Assembly: GCF_024700075.1 (NCBI RefSeq)
Contig: NZ_JAJONE010000001.1
Coordinates: forward strand, 1,764,001 to 1,828,000
Source: Hymenobacter sp. J193
GTDB taxonomy: Bacteria > Bacteroidota > Bacteroidia > Cytophagales > Hymenobacteraceae
Reading direction: 5' to 3'
DNA: 64,000 nucleotides
In this document: positions 24,501-34,382 of the stretch, in pieces
Layout of the letters: each line of letters starts with the position of its first letter
How positions within the stretch are numbered: the first letter of the stretch is position 1
Translations under genes and position numbers: made by a program
The notes under the pieces: model-generated
What the model saw: only the letters and a program-made list of their open reading frames with translations
Told to the model about the DNA's origin: nothing
The model's database searches: none

Positions 24501-26804
24501 GCCCATTCCACGTCCTTGCGGGCCTTGATGGAGGTGCCTTTCGAGTTTTTGCCCTTCACGATGATGGAGTCAATCTTTACCAGATCCACGAAGAACCCGT
24601 CGTAGTCGAAGCGGAACTCCCGGCCCTTGAACACGAAGGCTGAGGCCACCAGCGTACCGTTGAACTCGATGTTGCGGTTTTTGAGGATGCGTACCACGCT
24701 GCTGTCGGGCTGCACATACACGGCCACCGAGTCGTCGGAGAAGTTGAAGCGGTCCACGCCGCGCACCGTCAGCACTTTATTGTCGAGGTTGAGCACGGCG
24801 TTGCGCCCGCCCGGCGCCACCGATTTGATGGCAATGTGGTCGTAGTCTTTCTTGCCCTGTGCCGAGTTTACGTAGTGCGAGGCCTTGGGCAGCACCGTCA
24901 GGCTGTTGCCGTCCGGATTCAGGCGCACGTACCCGTCGCGCGCGAGGCCCGACACAGCGGAGCGCACGTTCGGTTCGCTCAGGCCGTACTCCTGCACCAG
25001 CTGGCTGATGGTAAACGTCTTCGCATTGGAGTGCGTCTTGCTGTAGCTCACCACCATCTGCAGCGGGTGCATACGGTTGATGCTTTTCACCTGCTGGTAG
25101 CGCGTATTGGTGTAGAACTCCCGCGACTCAAACTTGGCGGCCACCTGGTTTTTGGCCGTCAGCATCGAGAAGTTCATCAGCGGGGTATTGATGGGCCAGG
25201 TGAGCAGCTCCGTCGTAATTTCCATCTGATGGTAGGAGTCGTAGTAGGGCGTGGTTTTGTAGAGGCCTTCTTCGCGGGCCAGCTGCAGCACCTGCCGGGC
25301 CTTCGAGAACTTGAGCTTCACGCCGGGGTGATACACGGAGTCCAGCTTGTCTTCGTAGATGGATACGGCCGCCCGGCTTGAAGACAGCAGCGTGTCGCCC
25401 AGCTCGTAGGCGCGGGCCGAGGCCTTGAACTTGGTTTGGCCGTTCGACTGCACGCTGATGCTCGACAGCGACCCGTCGAGGCTGGCGCTGAAAGTGCGCT
25501 GCCCGTTCAGGGCGAAGCCCCCCACGTACTTGATGTTGTCGCCGATGTTCTTGACGCGGGCATCGTTGGTGAGGGAGATAAAGCGCGGGTACGAGGTGTC
25601 GGTGCTGCCTGGCTTCTTCTTGAAGCTCTTAAACGACAGCGCCCCGCGCACCGGGCTTTCCAGCACGGTGGGGTACGTCAGGGTCACGGGCTCGGCCTTG
25701 AACTCCGGCTTGCCCATGTCAAAGTCGAAGTGGGTGAGGTCAGCGGTGGCGGGGTTTGCCTTCACCTGCCAGGCGTATTGGCCGCCGTAGCCCACAAAGC
25801 GGTTGGTGAGCGGCACCACGTAGCCCGTGGTTTTGGTGATGACGGCCGAGTCGGCCCCAAAGCTGCCGATCAGCAGGTCCACGTCCTTGAGCACGATAAC
25901 CGGGCCGCGGGTGGTCGGGGCCATGTAGTCGTCATAGTATCCGGGGGCAGCCATCGTCGGCTCGGGTTCGGGCTCTTTTACCGGGGCTGCCGCGGCTTTG
26001 GTGCCGGCAGTTTTCGAGGTCGTTTTGGCGGGCGCAGGCTTTTTTAGCCGACGTGCTCCACCCATCATTCGACGATGAGCTCCACCCGTCGTTGGTGCCC
26101 CAGTCCGAAACCGTATCCCAGCCATCCGAGCTTTTCTTTTTGGCCGGCTTGGCGGCGGGCTTGGTGGTTTTGATGGGCGCCCCCGTGCGCACCGGCTCCG
26201 AGGCCGTGGGCGTAGGCTCGGGCGCTGCGGCCGGCTCCAGCGACTGGTCGCTCTGGTTGTAGGCAAAGGAAAAAGTACCGCGCACCAGCTGCACGCGGTT
26301 GTAGCGGGAATAGTACAGGCGGTTGGATTGCAGAAACTGCGCGGCCATGGTCATGAACCTTTCCGTGTCGCGTACCTGCTCCCGGTCAAGGGTGGTGCTG
26401 ATGGTCGATAACAGCCCGTCCATCTGCTGGTCGCTCAGATTCTGCTTGGTTGAGCCGGCCAGAATCACGTTGAAGAACGTTTCGAAGTGAGGCCGGGGCT
26501 TAAAGCGCTTGGCCAGCAGCCGCTGCGAAATATCCACAATCAGGCGCTGCTGCGAGGCCGTGAGCTTGTTGCTGGCCCAGAGCGTTTGCAGGGCGGCGGC
26601 GCTGGCAATGGCCGCCGGGTTTTTGGTTGAGGCCATCATGGCCTGCACGTCCACAATGTACTGGGCCGGGTCGGTTGACAGCTTGCCGGGCTGGGTGCGC
26701 GGGGCCGCGGGAGCCGTGGCCGGAGCCGCCGGCTGCTGCGCCCAGGCCCCTACCGATACGAGCAGCAGCGCCGCCCACAGCCAACCAATTACTACTTGCT
26801 TCAT
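21518..26804 (-). pseudogene. Giant secreted protein of about 1,760 residues, unknown function, frame broken at an A6 run
   Basis: ATG 26804 starts a signal peptide (VVIGWLWAALLLVSVGAWAQ), a helical domain of about 170 residues and a P/T/K-rich linker with DGW repeats, but this frame soon runs off into unrelated residues (it ends near 25932). At the six-base homopolymer 26040-26045 (AAAAAA on the coding strand), dropping one A joins the linker in frame to a further ~1,500 residues ending at 21518. The long part is beta-rich with no family I recognise, and appears to be a conserved type of large Bacteroidota surface or periplasmic protein. The last ~110 residues are acidic with four blocks of six or seven lysines, each preceded by a short acidic/proline spacer. 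Both pieces are long and well coded, so the break is either recent or an error. Confidence 0.75.
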
Positions 26805-27017
26805 ACTCACTACCGTCAGAACAAACTTATTCGTCTCCAATTTCGCTAAAATTCACCGCATTTGCGCGTCGGTCTGCTATTGCCCGTTTCGGGGCAGCAG
26901 CACCGTGGCAGGCAGGTTCTTGCGCTGCCTAACGCTAACCAGACGCGCAATAGTGCCCGTAGTTACCCCCGGTTTTGTACTATCCGGGCGGGCGGCAACC
27001 AGCAGCTACGGTCCAGC

Positions 27018-27848
27018 CTATTTCCGGAAAACGGCCGACACCCAGTGGTTGCTGGTTCGCATCGATTCGTAGGTGAAGCCGGCCTGCTCGGCCGCCGTGC
27101 GGATCAGGGGCAGGTCTTCTTCATAAAAGCCGGAAAACAGGATGGGGCCGCCCACTTTCAGGTATTGCCCGTAGGTGCCCATGTCTTCCAGCAGCACGTT
27201 GCGGTTGATGTTGGCCAGGATGATATCGAACGGGGCCTCCCCTTCCAGCGCGGTTACGTCGCCCAGGCGGGCTTCTACGCGGTCCTGCACGTGGTTTTCG
27301 GCGGCGTTGTCGGCGGCATTTTCGGCCGTCCAGGGCTCCACGTCCACGGCCAGCACCGAGGCGGCCCCCAGGTGCACGGCCATGACGGCCAGGATGCCCG
27401 TGCCGCATCCCATATCCAGCACCCGCTTGCCCTGGTGGTCGATGGTGAGCTGGTTTTCAATCATCAACGCCGTAGTATCGTGGTGGCCGGTGCCGAAGGA
27501 CATGCGCGGCATAATCACGATTTCGTAGGGCAGATCGGGCCGGGCCGGGTGGAATGGGGCCCGCACAGAGACTTTATCGGCAATAACCAGGGGCTGAAAG
27601 TTCTTCTCCCACTCGGCGTTCCAGTTCTGGCGCGTGATGGTGCGGTGGCTGTACTCCAACTCGCCCAGGCCCTCGTAGCGGCTCATGATTTCGGCCACAT
27701 CGTCGGGGTTGAACACGTCTTCGGTGGTGTAGGCGCAAAAGCCCTCGTCGTTATCCTCGAAGGTGTCGAAGCCCACTTCGGCCAGCTCAGCCACTAGTAT
27801 ATCCGACAGCTCGCCGGGTGCTTTTACGCGCAGTTCAATGAAATCCAT
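27018..27848 (-). CDS. prmA: Ribosomal protein L11 methyltransferase
   Basis: SAM-dependent enzyme that trimethylates ribosomal protein L11. The 276 aa product has an N-terminal L11-recognition domain (FIELRVKAPGELSDILVAEL), then PRMSFGTGHHDTT, SAM motif I VLDMGCGTGILAVMA, VLAVDVEPWT and ILANINRNVLL. ATG 27848 is chosen since the residues before it in the open frame are unlike the family. It stands alone, with about 210 bases to the giant gene and 170 to the next divergent gene. Confidence 0.94.
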   Translation of the reverse strand: MDFIELRVKAPGELSDILVAELAEVGFDTFEDNDEGFCAYTTEDVFNPDDVAEIMSRYEGLGELEYSHRTITRQNWNAEWEKNFQPLVIADKVSVRAPFHPARPDLPYEIVIMPRMSFGTGHHDTTALMIENQLTIDHQGKRVLDMGCGTGILAVMAVHLGAASVLAVDVEPWTAENAADNAAENHVQDRVEARLGDVTALEGEAPFDIILANINRNVLLEDMGTYGQYLKVGGPILFSGFYEEDLPLIRTAAEQAGFTYESMRTSNHWVSAVFRK

Positions 27849-28022
27849 GTGCAGATGGGGATAGGTAAAATCGGGATGTCGGCTCGCGCCGGGCCAGACA
27901 AAGTTCGGGCAAAAAACCTGCTTGCTGTTAACTGGCAACTGTGCCCCTGGATTGCACAATAATATTTTAATATAAATCTGGCTTTATTTGAGCCTTCAAA
28001 CTCTTATTCTCTTCCTTGCTGT

Positions 28023-29073
28023 ATGAAAAACACGCTGCGTTACCTTTCTCTCACTGGCCTGCTAGCCGCCACCCTCTCCGCCTGCGGCAGCAAAGACCAG
28101 GCGGAAACAACCGCAACTACCGCCTCCACCGAAACGCCGGTCACCACCGAACCCACGGCCCCTGCCGAAACGCCCGCCGCGGCACCAACGACACCAGCAG
28201 TGCCAGCAGCTACCTTCGATATCAGCACCGTGCCGGTGACGGCCGAAAACCTGGGGGCGTTTCCCTATCTGTCGGGCCTGAAAACGTACGAAGAGAATAC
28301 CAGCAACAGTGAGGAATACGACTTCGAGCGGGCCTACGTGTATGATGGCAAAAACCTGGTGCCTGTGGAAGGAAAAGTGTCCCAGCGCCTCTTCAACCCC
28401 AAGAGCGGAGAAAAGAAAGCCTCGGAGCTGATGATTCGCCGGAACTACGAAAGCCTGGTCACGGGGCTGGGCGGCGTGAAGGTATTTGCGGGCGAAGTGC
28501 CGCGGGAAGTTATCGATAAGGTGGGCTCCGATGAGGTGTACAAGCACGGCAAATGGAGCATCAGCAACGACCACGAAACCGATGCTTACGTCATCCGGCA
28601 AAAGGATAAGGAAGTGTGGGTGCAGGTAACGGCGCTGGGCGGTGATGCCAACTACAACCTCACCGTAACCGAGCGGGCCGCCATGCCTCAGCAAGCCACG
28701 GTGATACCCGCTCAGGAGTTAAAAAAAACTAGATACCGAAGGGCACATAGCCCTTTACCTCAACTTCGACACGGATAAAGCTACCCTTCGACCCGAGTCG
28801 GCCGCTACCGTAGCGGAAGTGCTCCGGCTGCTGCAGCAGAACCCTACGTTGCGCCTGGCTGTGCAGGGCCACACCGATAACAGCGGCACAGCCCCGCACA
28901 ACCAGCAGCTTTCCGAAGCCCGGGCCGCGGCGGTGGTAGCCACCCTCACGCAGGCCGGCGTTGGGGCCGCCCGGTTGCAGTCGGCCGGCTTTGGGCAAAG
29001 CAAACCCCTGGCCGATAACAGCACTGAGGAAGGAAAAGCCAAAAACCGCCGCGTAGAGCTAGTGAAGCTGTAA
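28023..29073 (+). pseudogene. OmpA-family lipoprotein, frame broken at an A8 run
   Basis: ATG 28023 starts a lipoprotein signal with lipobox LSAC, a T/P/A-rich linker and a domain of about 150 residues I do not recognise. At the A run 28721-28728 the frame shifts into nonsense and stops at 28778. Dropping one A continues with KKLDTEGHIALYLNFDTDKA and a complete OmpA C-terminal peptidoglycan-binding domain (VQGHTDNSGTAPHNQQLSEA, NRRVELVKL) to 29073, giving 349 aa. The intact protein would tether the outer membrane to peptidoglycan. As written, the two halves are separate. Confidence 0.85.
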
Positions 29074-29090
29074 CCTGTTGAACTTCCATT

Positions 29091-29136
29091 CAGCAACAAG
29101 GGCCGCATCCATACCCGGATGCGGCCCTTGTTGCTG
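29091..29136. terminator. Bidirectional intrinsic terminator
   Basis: CAGCAACAAGGGCCGCATCC pairs perfectly with its complement across a small loop. It lies between the OmpA-like gene and the convergent DUF6150-like gene. Confidence 0.8.
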
Positions 29137-29153
29137 TCTGAAATTTGGTAGCC

Positions 29154-29537
29154 CTACTTCCCGTTGCGGCAGCCGGCGTAGGAGCGGATTTTGGTGTACT
29201 GAATACTGAAATCGGCCAGGGCGCGGTTGTCGGTTACAAACAGCACGTAATCGGCAAAGTCGCGGGCCCCGGTGAAGTACCAGAAGCCGGCCTTATCGGC
29301 AAAAAGCTTGTTGCTTTCCTCGTACACCAGCACGTCGGCAAAAGCCTCTTCCGGCTCCATGTACACCGTAGCAAAGCACTGCCCCCGGCGGCGTGGGTCC
29401 TTCTCCAGAAAGATGGAACCGTAGATCCGGCACGGCTCTACCGAGGCCGCTACCATTGCTGCTGTGAATGGCACGGCTGGCGCGGGCTGAAACGGATTCA
29501 GCGTGAGGAAACCGGAAAGGAGCAGCGTAGAAAACAT
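29154..29537 (-). CDS. Exported small protein, DUF6150-like
   Basis: 127 aa from ATG 29537 with a hydrophobic export signal (STLLLSGFLTLNPFQPAPA). The domain CRIYGSIFLEK, GFWYFTGARDFADYVLFVTD, NRALADFSIQYTKIRSYAGC matches the pattern I associate with DUF6150, a short family of unknown role; two Cys at its ends could pair. The longer open frame upstream runs through an inverted-repeat element and is not believed. Confidence 0.7.
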   Translation of the reverse strand: MFSTLLLSGFLTLNPFQPAPAVPFTAAMVAASVEPCRIYGSIFLEKDPRRRGQCFATVYMEPEEAFADVLVYEESNKLFADKAGFWYFTGARDFADYVLFVTDNRALADFSIQYTKIRSYAGCRNGK

Positions 29538-29592
29538 GGTTGATGGGAAAGGCTCGTCTTTCCGACAATTATCCGGCCGAAAAAGGTTCTTT

Positions 29593-29668
29593 GTCATTCC
29601 GAACGAAGTGAGGAATCTGAGTCGGCCGCTAGCAGGTAACTCAGATTCCTCACTTCGTTCGGAATGAC
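29593..29668. repeat. Perfect 29-bp inverted repeat of the GTCATTCCGAnCGAAG family (copy 1)
   Basis: Arms 29593-29621 and 29640-29668 are exact reverse complements beginning GTCATTCCGAACGAAGTGAG, with an 18-base loop. It ends two bases from the tpiA stop, so it may also stop or stabilise the tpiA transcript. A second, slightly diverged copy is at 31314-31382. Confidence 0.9.
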
Positions 29669-29670
29669 AG

Positions 29671-30435
29671 TTAGAACGACTTGATAATCTCGGTGAAGTC
29701 GCGGGACTTGAGGGAGGCACCACCGATGAGGCCGCCATCTACGTCGGGCTGCGAAAACAGCTCCCGGGCGTTTTGGGCGTTGGCCGAGCCGCCGTACAGG
29801 ATGCTCGTGTTCAAGGCCGCTTCGGCGTCGTAGGCGCGGGCAATCTGCTCCCGAATGAAAGCGTGCACTTCCTGAGCCTGCTGGCTGGTGGCCGTTTTGC
29901 CGGTACCAATGGCCCAGATAGGCTCGTAGGCAATGACTACCTGGTCGAACTCCTCATTGCTAAGGTGAAACAAACCGTCTTTCAGCTGCTTGCTGATGAA
30001 GTTGAAAGTCTCGTCGGCATCGCGGGTTTCCAGCGACTCACCCACGCAGAAGATAGGCTTTAGGCCGGCGGCCAGAGCGGCTTTCAGCTTCTGGCTTAGC
30101 AGCTCGTCGTCCTCGCCGAAGTACTGGCGACGCTCCGAGTGGCCCAGAATCACGTACTCCACCCCTACCGATTGCAGCATTTTGGCCGATACCTCGCCGG
30201 TAAACGCGCCGGTTTCCTTCTGGTGGCAGTTCTGCGCACCCAGGTGCAGGCGGCTACCCTCGGGCAGCTGGCGGCCAATGGCTGACAGAAACGGAAATGG
30301 CGGGCACACCACCACCTCGACCGAGGAGCCGGTGGTTTCGTCCTGCACCATGTTCACAATTTCAGAAATCAGGGCCTGGCCGTCCTGCAACGTGGTGTTC
30401 ATTTTCCAGTTGCCGGCCACAATGTTCTTACGCAT
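29671..30435 (-). CDS. tpiA: Triosephosphate isomerase
   Basis: Glycolytic enzyme interconverting dihydroxyacetone phosphate and glyceraldehyde 3-phosphate. The 254 aa product has all catalytic residues: Lys in NIVAGNWKMN, His in VILGHSERRQYFGE and Glu in VIAYEPIWAIGTGKTA, plus the phosphate-binding ILYGGSA and GGASL. Its length is normal. The start lies 81 bases downstream of the end of the TspO-like gene on the same strand, so they may share a transcript. Confidence 0.97.
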   Translation of the reverse strand: MRKNIVAGNWKMNTTLQDGQALISEIVNMVQDETTGSSVEVVVCPPFPFLSAIGRQLPEGSRLHLGAQNCHQKETGAFTGEVSAKMLQSVGVEYVILGHSERRQYFGEDDELLSQKLKAALAAGLKPIFCVGESLETRDADETFNFISKQLKDGLFHLSNEEFDQVVIAYEPIWAIGTGKTATSQQAQEVHAFIREQIARAYDAEAALNTSILYGGSANAQNARELFSQPDVDGGLIGGASLKSRDFTEIIKSF

Positions 30436-30516
30436 AGCGAAGGGAGAGTTTGATCAGAAGGTGAATTGATTGCGGCCGCAAGGTAAGCGCTACGCCGTGG
30501 AATGCCCTAGCCTGCC

Positions 30517-31290
30517 CTACCGGCGTTTCTGCCACACCAGCCAGGCAGCCGCTACCACCAGCGTAAGGGCCGCGCTCAGAGCCACGCCCGCCAGCCCCGG
30601 CGCATTGCCGCTCCGGGCCAGCCCAATGCCTACCAGGCCCCAGGCCAGCGTGAGCGGATACGCCAGCTCCCGAAACTGGTGCGTAACGACCACGCCCAGC
30701 ACCAGCACCACGTTCAGCAGCAGCATAGCCGCGGTGGAGGCCATGCCGGCAGAGGGTTGCCAAACCGTACTCAGCCACAGCGTAGCATTGACCACCGTGG
30801 CCACCGTAACCCAGCCGAAGTACAACCCCAGCGGCACGCTGCTGCCCCAGCCGGCCTGCCCGCTACGAATCAGCCGCCGCGCCCGGCCATACGCCACGGC
30901 CAACGACGCCAGAATCAGGAGTATAACCAGCACGCTCAGTCCCAGCTGCTCATAGGCAAAGACTACCAGCCAGCCCGCTGTGGCTACGTTGGCCAGGATG
31001 AAGGGCTCGGCTACGGCGTCGGGCAGCGGATTCTGACGCTGGGCAGGCAGCAGCTGCCAGATGGTGTAGCCCAGGATGCCCAGAAAAATCAGTCCCCAGA
31101 TGCTGAACGCGTAGCCGGCCGGCGTGAGCAGCGTGGGATACTGCCCGGACACCACCGAGTTGGTTTGCCCATTGAACGGGTAGCGCTGCGCCACGTAGTT
31201 GCACAGAATATTGCCCAGCACTGCGGCCAGGGCCAGCCAGCGCCACACACGGTTTCCAGGCAGAGCGGCGGAAGAAGAAGTAACGTCCAT
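30517..31290 (-). CDS. TspO/MBR-like tryptophan-rich membrane protein
   Basis: 257 aa with seven or eight hydrophobic segments. The LLTPAGYAFSIWGLIFLGIL segment and the later WLSTVWQ and PLGLYFGWVTVAT regions resemble the TspO/MBR (tryptophan-rich sensory protein) family in its longer Bacteroidota form. Known TspO proteins bind porphyrins or related ligands; the role here is not established. An inverted-repeat element lies immediately upstream. Confidence 0.65.
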   Translation of the reverse strand: MDVTSSSAALPGNRVWRWLALAAVLGNILCNYVAQRYPFNGQTNSVVSGQYPTLLTPAGYAFSIWGLIFLGILGYTIWQLLPAQRQNPLPDAVAEPFILANVATAGWLVVFAYEQLGLSVLVILLILASLAVAYGRARRLIRSGQAGWGSSVPLGLYFGWVTVATVVNATLWLSTVWQPSAGMASTAAMLLLNVVLVLGVVVTHQFRELAYPLTLAWGLVGIGLARSGNAPGLAGVALSAALTLVVAAAWLVWQKRR

Positions 31291-31313
31291 AAGGCGAATA
31301 TGCTCCTGAAACC

Positions 31314-31382
31314 GTCATTCCGAGCGAAGCGAGGAATCTAGGTTGGCCTGTAACCCAGATTCCTCGCTCCGCTCGGAATGAC
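31314..31382. repeat. 31-bp inverted repeat of the GTCATTCCGAnCGAAG family (copy 2)
   Basis: Arms 31314-31344 and 31352-31382 are reverse complements with two mismatches, starting GTCATTCCGAGCGAAGCGAG, with a seven-base loop. Same family as 29593-29668. It lies between uvrA and the TspO-like gene. Confidence 0.88.
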
Positions 31383-31407
31383 AGTTTCGGTTGCTGTTGA
31401 TGTCTGA

Positions 31408-34242
31408 TTACAGCTTATCTACCAGGAAGCGGGCGGTGTGGTTTGTGTCTTTGAGCTTCACCATTTCTTCGGGCGTGCCTTCAAAGAGCAGGTGGCCGCC
31501 GTTGATGCCGCCCTCGGGGCCGAGGTCGATAATCCAGTCGGCGCACTTGATGATTTCCATGTTGTGCTCGATGATGAGCACGGAGTTGCCCTGCTCTACC
31601 AGCGCGTTCAGGGCCGTCATCAGCTTGTTGATGTCGTGGAAGTGCAGGCCGGTGCTGGGCTCGTCGAAGATGAACAGGATTTTATCGTTCTGCAGGGTGT
31701 TGCCCTTGGTCAGGAACGAGGCCAGCTTTACGCGCTGGGCTTCGCCGCCGGACAGCGTGTTGGCCGACTGCCCCAGCCGGATGTAGCCCAGGCCTACGTC
31801 ATCGAGCGGCTTGAGGCGTTCCACGATTTTGGGCTGGTCCCGGAAGAACTCGATGCTGTCTTCGATGGTCATTTCCAGCACCTCATTGATGCTTTTCTCC
31901 TTGTACTGCACGTCCAGCACATCCTGCTTGAACTTGCGGCCCTCGCAGGCTTCGCAGGTCAGGTAGATGTCGGCCATGAACTGCATTTCAATCTTCACCT
32001 GGCCTTCGCCCTGGCACACCTCGCAGCGGCCGCCATCAATGTTGAAGCTAAAGTGCGAAGGTTTGAAGCCGCGCGCTTTGGCCAGCTGCTGGTCGGCAAA
32101 CAGGCTGCGAATGGCGTCGTAGGCCTTCACGTAGGTGACAGGGTTGGAGCGGCTGCTCTTGCCGATGGGGTTTTGGTCCACGAACTCCACGTGGGTCACC
32201 TGCCCGTTCACACCCGTGAGGCGGTCAAACTTGCCGGTAGCTTCCCCGGCTCCGCCACCGAGCTGCTTGAGCAGGGCCGGGGCCAGAATCCGCCGGATCA
32301 GCGTGGATTTGCCCGAGCCCGACACGCCCGTTACCACCGTCATCACGTTCAGTGGGAACTTGACGGACACGTTTTTGAGGTTGTTTTCGCGGGCGCCGGT
32401 CAGCTCCAGGGCATTGCGCCAGGGGCGGCGCGTTTTGGGCACGGCTACCTGCATGCGGCCGCTCAGGTACTGGCCGGTGTAGGTGTCGGAAGTCAGCACC
32501 TCGGCGTAGGTGCCCTGGAACTGCAAAATGCCGCCTCCGCTGCCCGCCTCGGGCCCTATGTCGATAATCTGGTCGGCCTGCTCCATCATCTTGTCCTCGT
32601 GCTCCACCACAATGACGGTGTTGCCGAGCTGCTGCAAGGAGCGCAGCACACCAATCAGCTGCTCGGCGTCCTTGGGGTGAAGACCAATCGAGGGCTCATC
32701 GAGAATGTACATGGAGCCCACCAGCGCCGAACCGAGCGAGGTAGCCAGCGAAATCCGTTGACTTTCCCCGCCCGAGAGCGTGCTGCTGAGGCGGTTGAGC
32801 GTGAGGTAGCCCAAACCCACTCGGTTCAGGTACTCCAGGCGGTTGGTGACTTCCGTAACGAGGCGCTCGGCTACTTTGGCTTCGTGAGTGGGCAGGTCCA
32901 GGGTCTGGAAAAACTCCAGCGCCCGGCTCACCGGCAGCAGCACCAGGTCCGTGATGCTGTGGTCCTGGATTTTCACGTACTGGGCGTCCTTGCGCAGGCG
33001 CGTGCCGCGGCAGTCGGGGCAGGTGGTGCGGCCCCGGTAGCGACTTTGCAGCACGCGGTACTGGATTTTGTGCGTCTGCGTCGACACCCACTTGAAGTAG
33101 GAGTCGAGGCCTTCGAAGTACTTGTTGCCTTTCCAGAGCAGGGTGCGCTCGGCTTCACTCAGCTCATTGTAGGGCCGGTGAATGGGGAAGTCGAAGCGGA
33201 TGCCGTTTTTGAGCAGGGGCTTGAGCCACTCGCTCTGCTTGTCGGTGCGCCAGGGGGCAATGGCGCCCTCGTACACCGTCATGCTTTTGTCCGGAATTAC
33301 CAGGTCTTCGTCAATGCCCAGCACCGAGCCAAACCCCTCGCAGGTCTGGCAGGCTCCGTAGGGGTTATTGAAGGAGAAGAAGTTGACGCTCGGCTCCTCA
33401 AACACCAATCCATCCAGCTCAAACCGGTCGGAGAAAGTGCGGGTTTCTTCGTCCATCTTCACGATGCAGGTGCCATGGCCCTCGAAAAAGGCGGTCTGCA
33501 CCGAGTCGGCGAGGCGGAACATCAGGTCTTCGTCGCCGGGGATGATGGCAGTGCGGTCAATCATAATGAAGACGTCCCCCTTCACTTCGGGCTGGCCCTC
33601 AGCAATCAACTCCTCAATAAAGGCAGTTTCACCGTTCACCACCACGCGGCTGTAGCCTTTCTGAAGGAGTAGATCCAGCTCCTTGCTCATGGGGCGGCCA
33701 TCTTCGGAGGGCAGCAGCGGGGACAAGAGCATCACGCGGGTGCCTTCGGGCAGGCGCATGAGGTGGTCCACCACGTCGGCTACATTGTCCTTTTTCACCT
33801 GCTCCCCGCTCACGGGCGAATAGGTGCGGCCTACCCGCGCAAACAGCAGCTTGAGGTAGTCGTAGATTTCGGTGCTGGTGCCCACGGTGGAGCGGTTGTT
33901 CTTGATGCTGACCTTCTGCTCGATGGCAATGGCCGGCGAGATGCCCCGGATGTAGTCCACGTCGGGCTTGTCCATGCGGCCCAGAAACTGGCGGGCGTAG
34001 GAACTGAGGCTTTCCACGTACATGCGTTGGCCCTCGGCGTAGAGCGTATCAAAGGCCAACGAAGACTTGCCCGAACCCGACAGGCCCGTGACAACGATGA
34101 ACTTGTTGCGCGGCAGGGCCACGCTCAGGTTCTTGAGGTTGTGCACCCGGGCGTTTTTGATGAGGATAAACTCGCGCGGGTCGAGGTGGTCGATGGGGTC
34201 GGCCGCGGGAGCCGTTGCGTGCAGATCGGAAGTAGAGGCCAT
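31408..34242 (-). CDS. uvrA: Excinuclease ABC subunit A
   Basis: DNA damage sensor of nucleotide excision repair; a dimeric ABC-type ATPase. The 944 aa product has two ATPase halves: Walker [11 protein letters not shown] and [10 protein letters not shown], signatures [12 protein letters not shown] and [12 protein letters not shown], and paired CxxC zinc sites ([33 protein letters not shown]). ATG 34242 gives the expected N-terminus just before [15 protein letters not shown]. Its upstream region has a near-consensus TACCTTCG at 34311-34318, and an IS copy begins 140 bases upstream of the start, which could alter its expression. Confidence 0.97.
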   Translation of the reverse strand: MASTSDLHATAPAADPIDHLDPREFILIKNARVHNLKNLSVALPRNKFIVVTGLSGSGKSSLAFDTLYAEGQRMYVESLSSYARQFLGRMDKPDVDYIRGISPAIAIEQKVSIKNNRSTVGTSTEIYDYLKLLFARVGRTYSPVSGEQVKKDNVADVVDHLMRLPEGTRVMLLSPLLPSEDGRPMSKELDLLLQKGYSRVVVNGETAFIEELIAEGQPEVKGDVFIMIDRTAIIPGDEDLMFRLADSVQTAFFEGHGTCIVKMDEETRTFSDRFELDGLVFEEPSVNFFSFNNPYGACQTCEGFGSVLGIDEDLVIPDKSMTVYEGAIAPWRTDKQSEWLKPLLKNGIRFDFPIHRPYNELSEAERTLLWKGNKYFEGLDSYFKWVSTQTHKIQYRVLQSRYRGRTTCPDCRGTRLRKDAQYVKIQDHSITDLVLLPVSRALEFFQTLDLPTHEAKVAERLVTEVTNRLEYLNRVGLGYLTLNRLSSTLSGGESQRISLATSLGSALVGSMYILDEPSIGLHPKDAEQLIGVLRSLQQLGNTVIVVEHEDKMMEQADQIIDIGPEAGSGGGILQFQGTYAEVLTSDTYTGQYLSGRMQVAVPKTRRPWRNALELTGARENNLKNVSVKFPLNVMTVVTGVSGSGKSTLIRRILAPALLKQLGGGAGEATGKFDRLTGVNGQVTHVEFVDQNPIGKSSRSNPVTYVKAYDAIRSLFADQQLAKARGFKPSHFSFNIDGGRCEVCQGEGQVKIEMQFMADIYLTCEACEGRKFKQDVLDVQYKEKSINEVLEMTIEDSIEFFRDQPKIVERLKPLDDVGLGYIRLGQSANTLSGGEAQRVKLASFLTKGNTLQNDKILFIFDEPSTGLHFHDINKLMTALNALVEQGNSVLIIEHNMEIIKCADWIIDLGPEGGINGGHLLFEGTPEEMVKLKDTNHTARFLVDKL

Positions 34243-34382
34243 AGGTCGGTAAACAGCCGCCACCCAGGGTTTGGTTTCCTGTAGCTTCCCGAGGCGCGGT
34301 TTACGTCCGGCGAAGGTACGGCGGGGGCAGCTGGGTTGGTTGCTTTCCGCTGAGGTCATAAAAATGTCAAATAGCAACCTTA

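Noticed and set aside
26040..26045. Programmed -1 ribosomal frameshift (A AAA AAG heptamer)
   Set aside because: The heptamer is present, but the codons are in the wrong phase and the needed shift is +1 or -2, so a dnaX-type -1 event would not join the frames.
31438..33672. A 744-codon open frame on the plus strand
   Set aside because: It is antisense to uvrA, which has all family motifs. The frame is rich in H, V, A and G as expected for a shadow frame.
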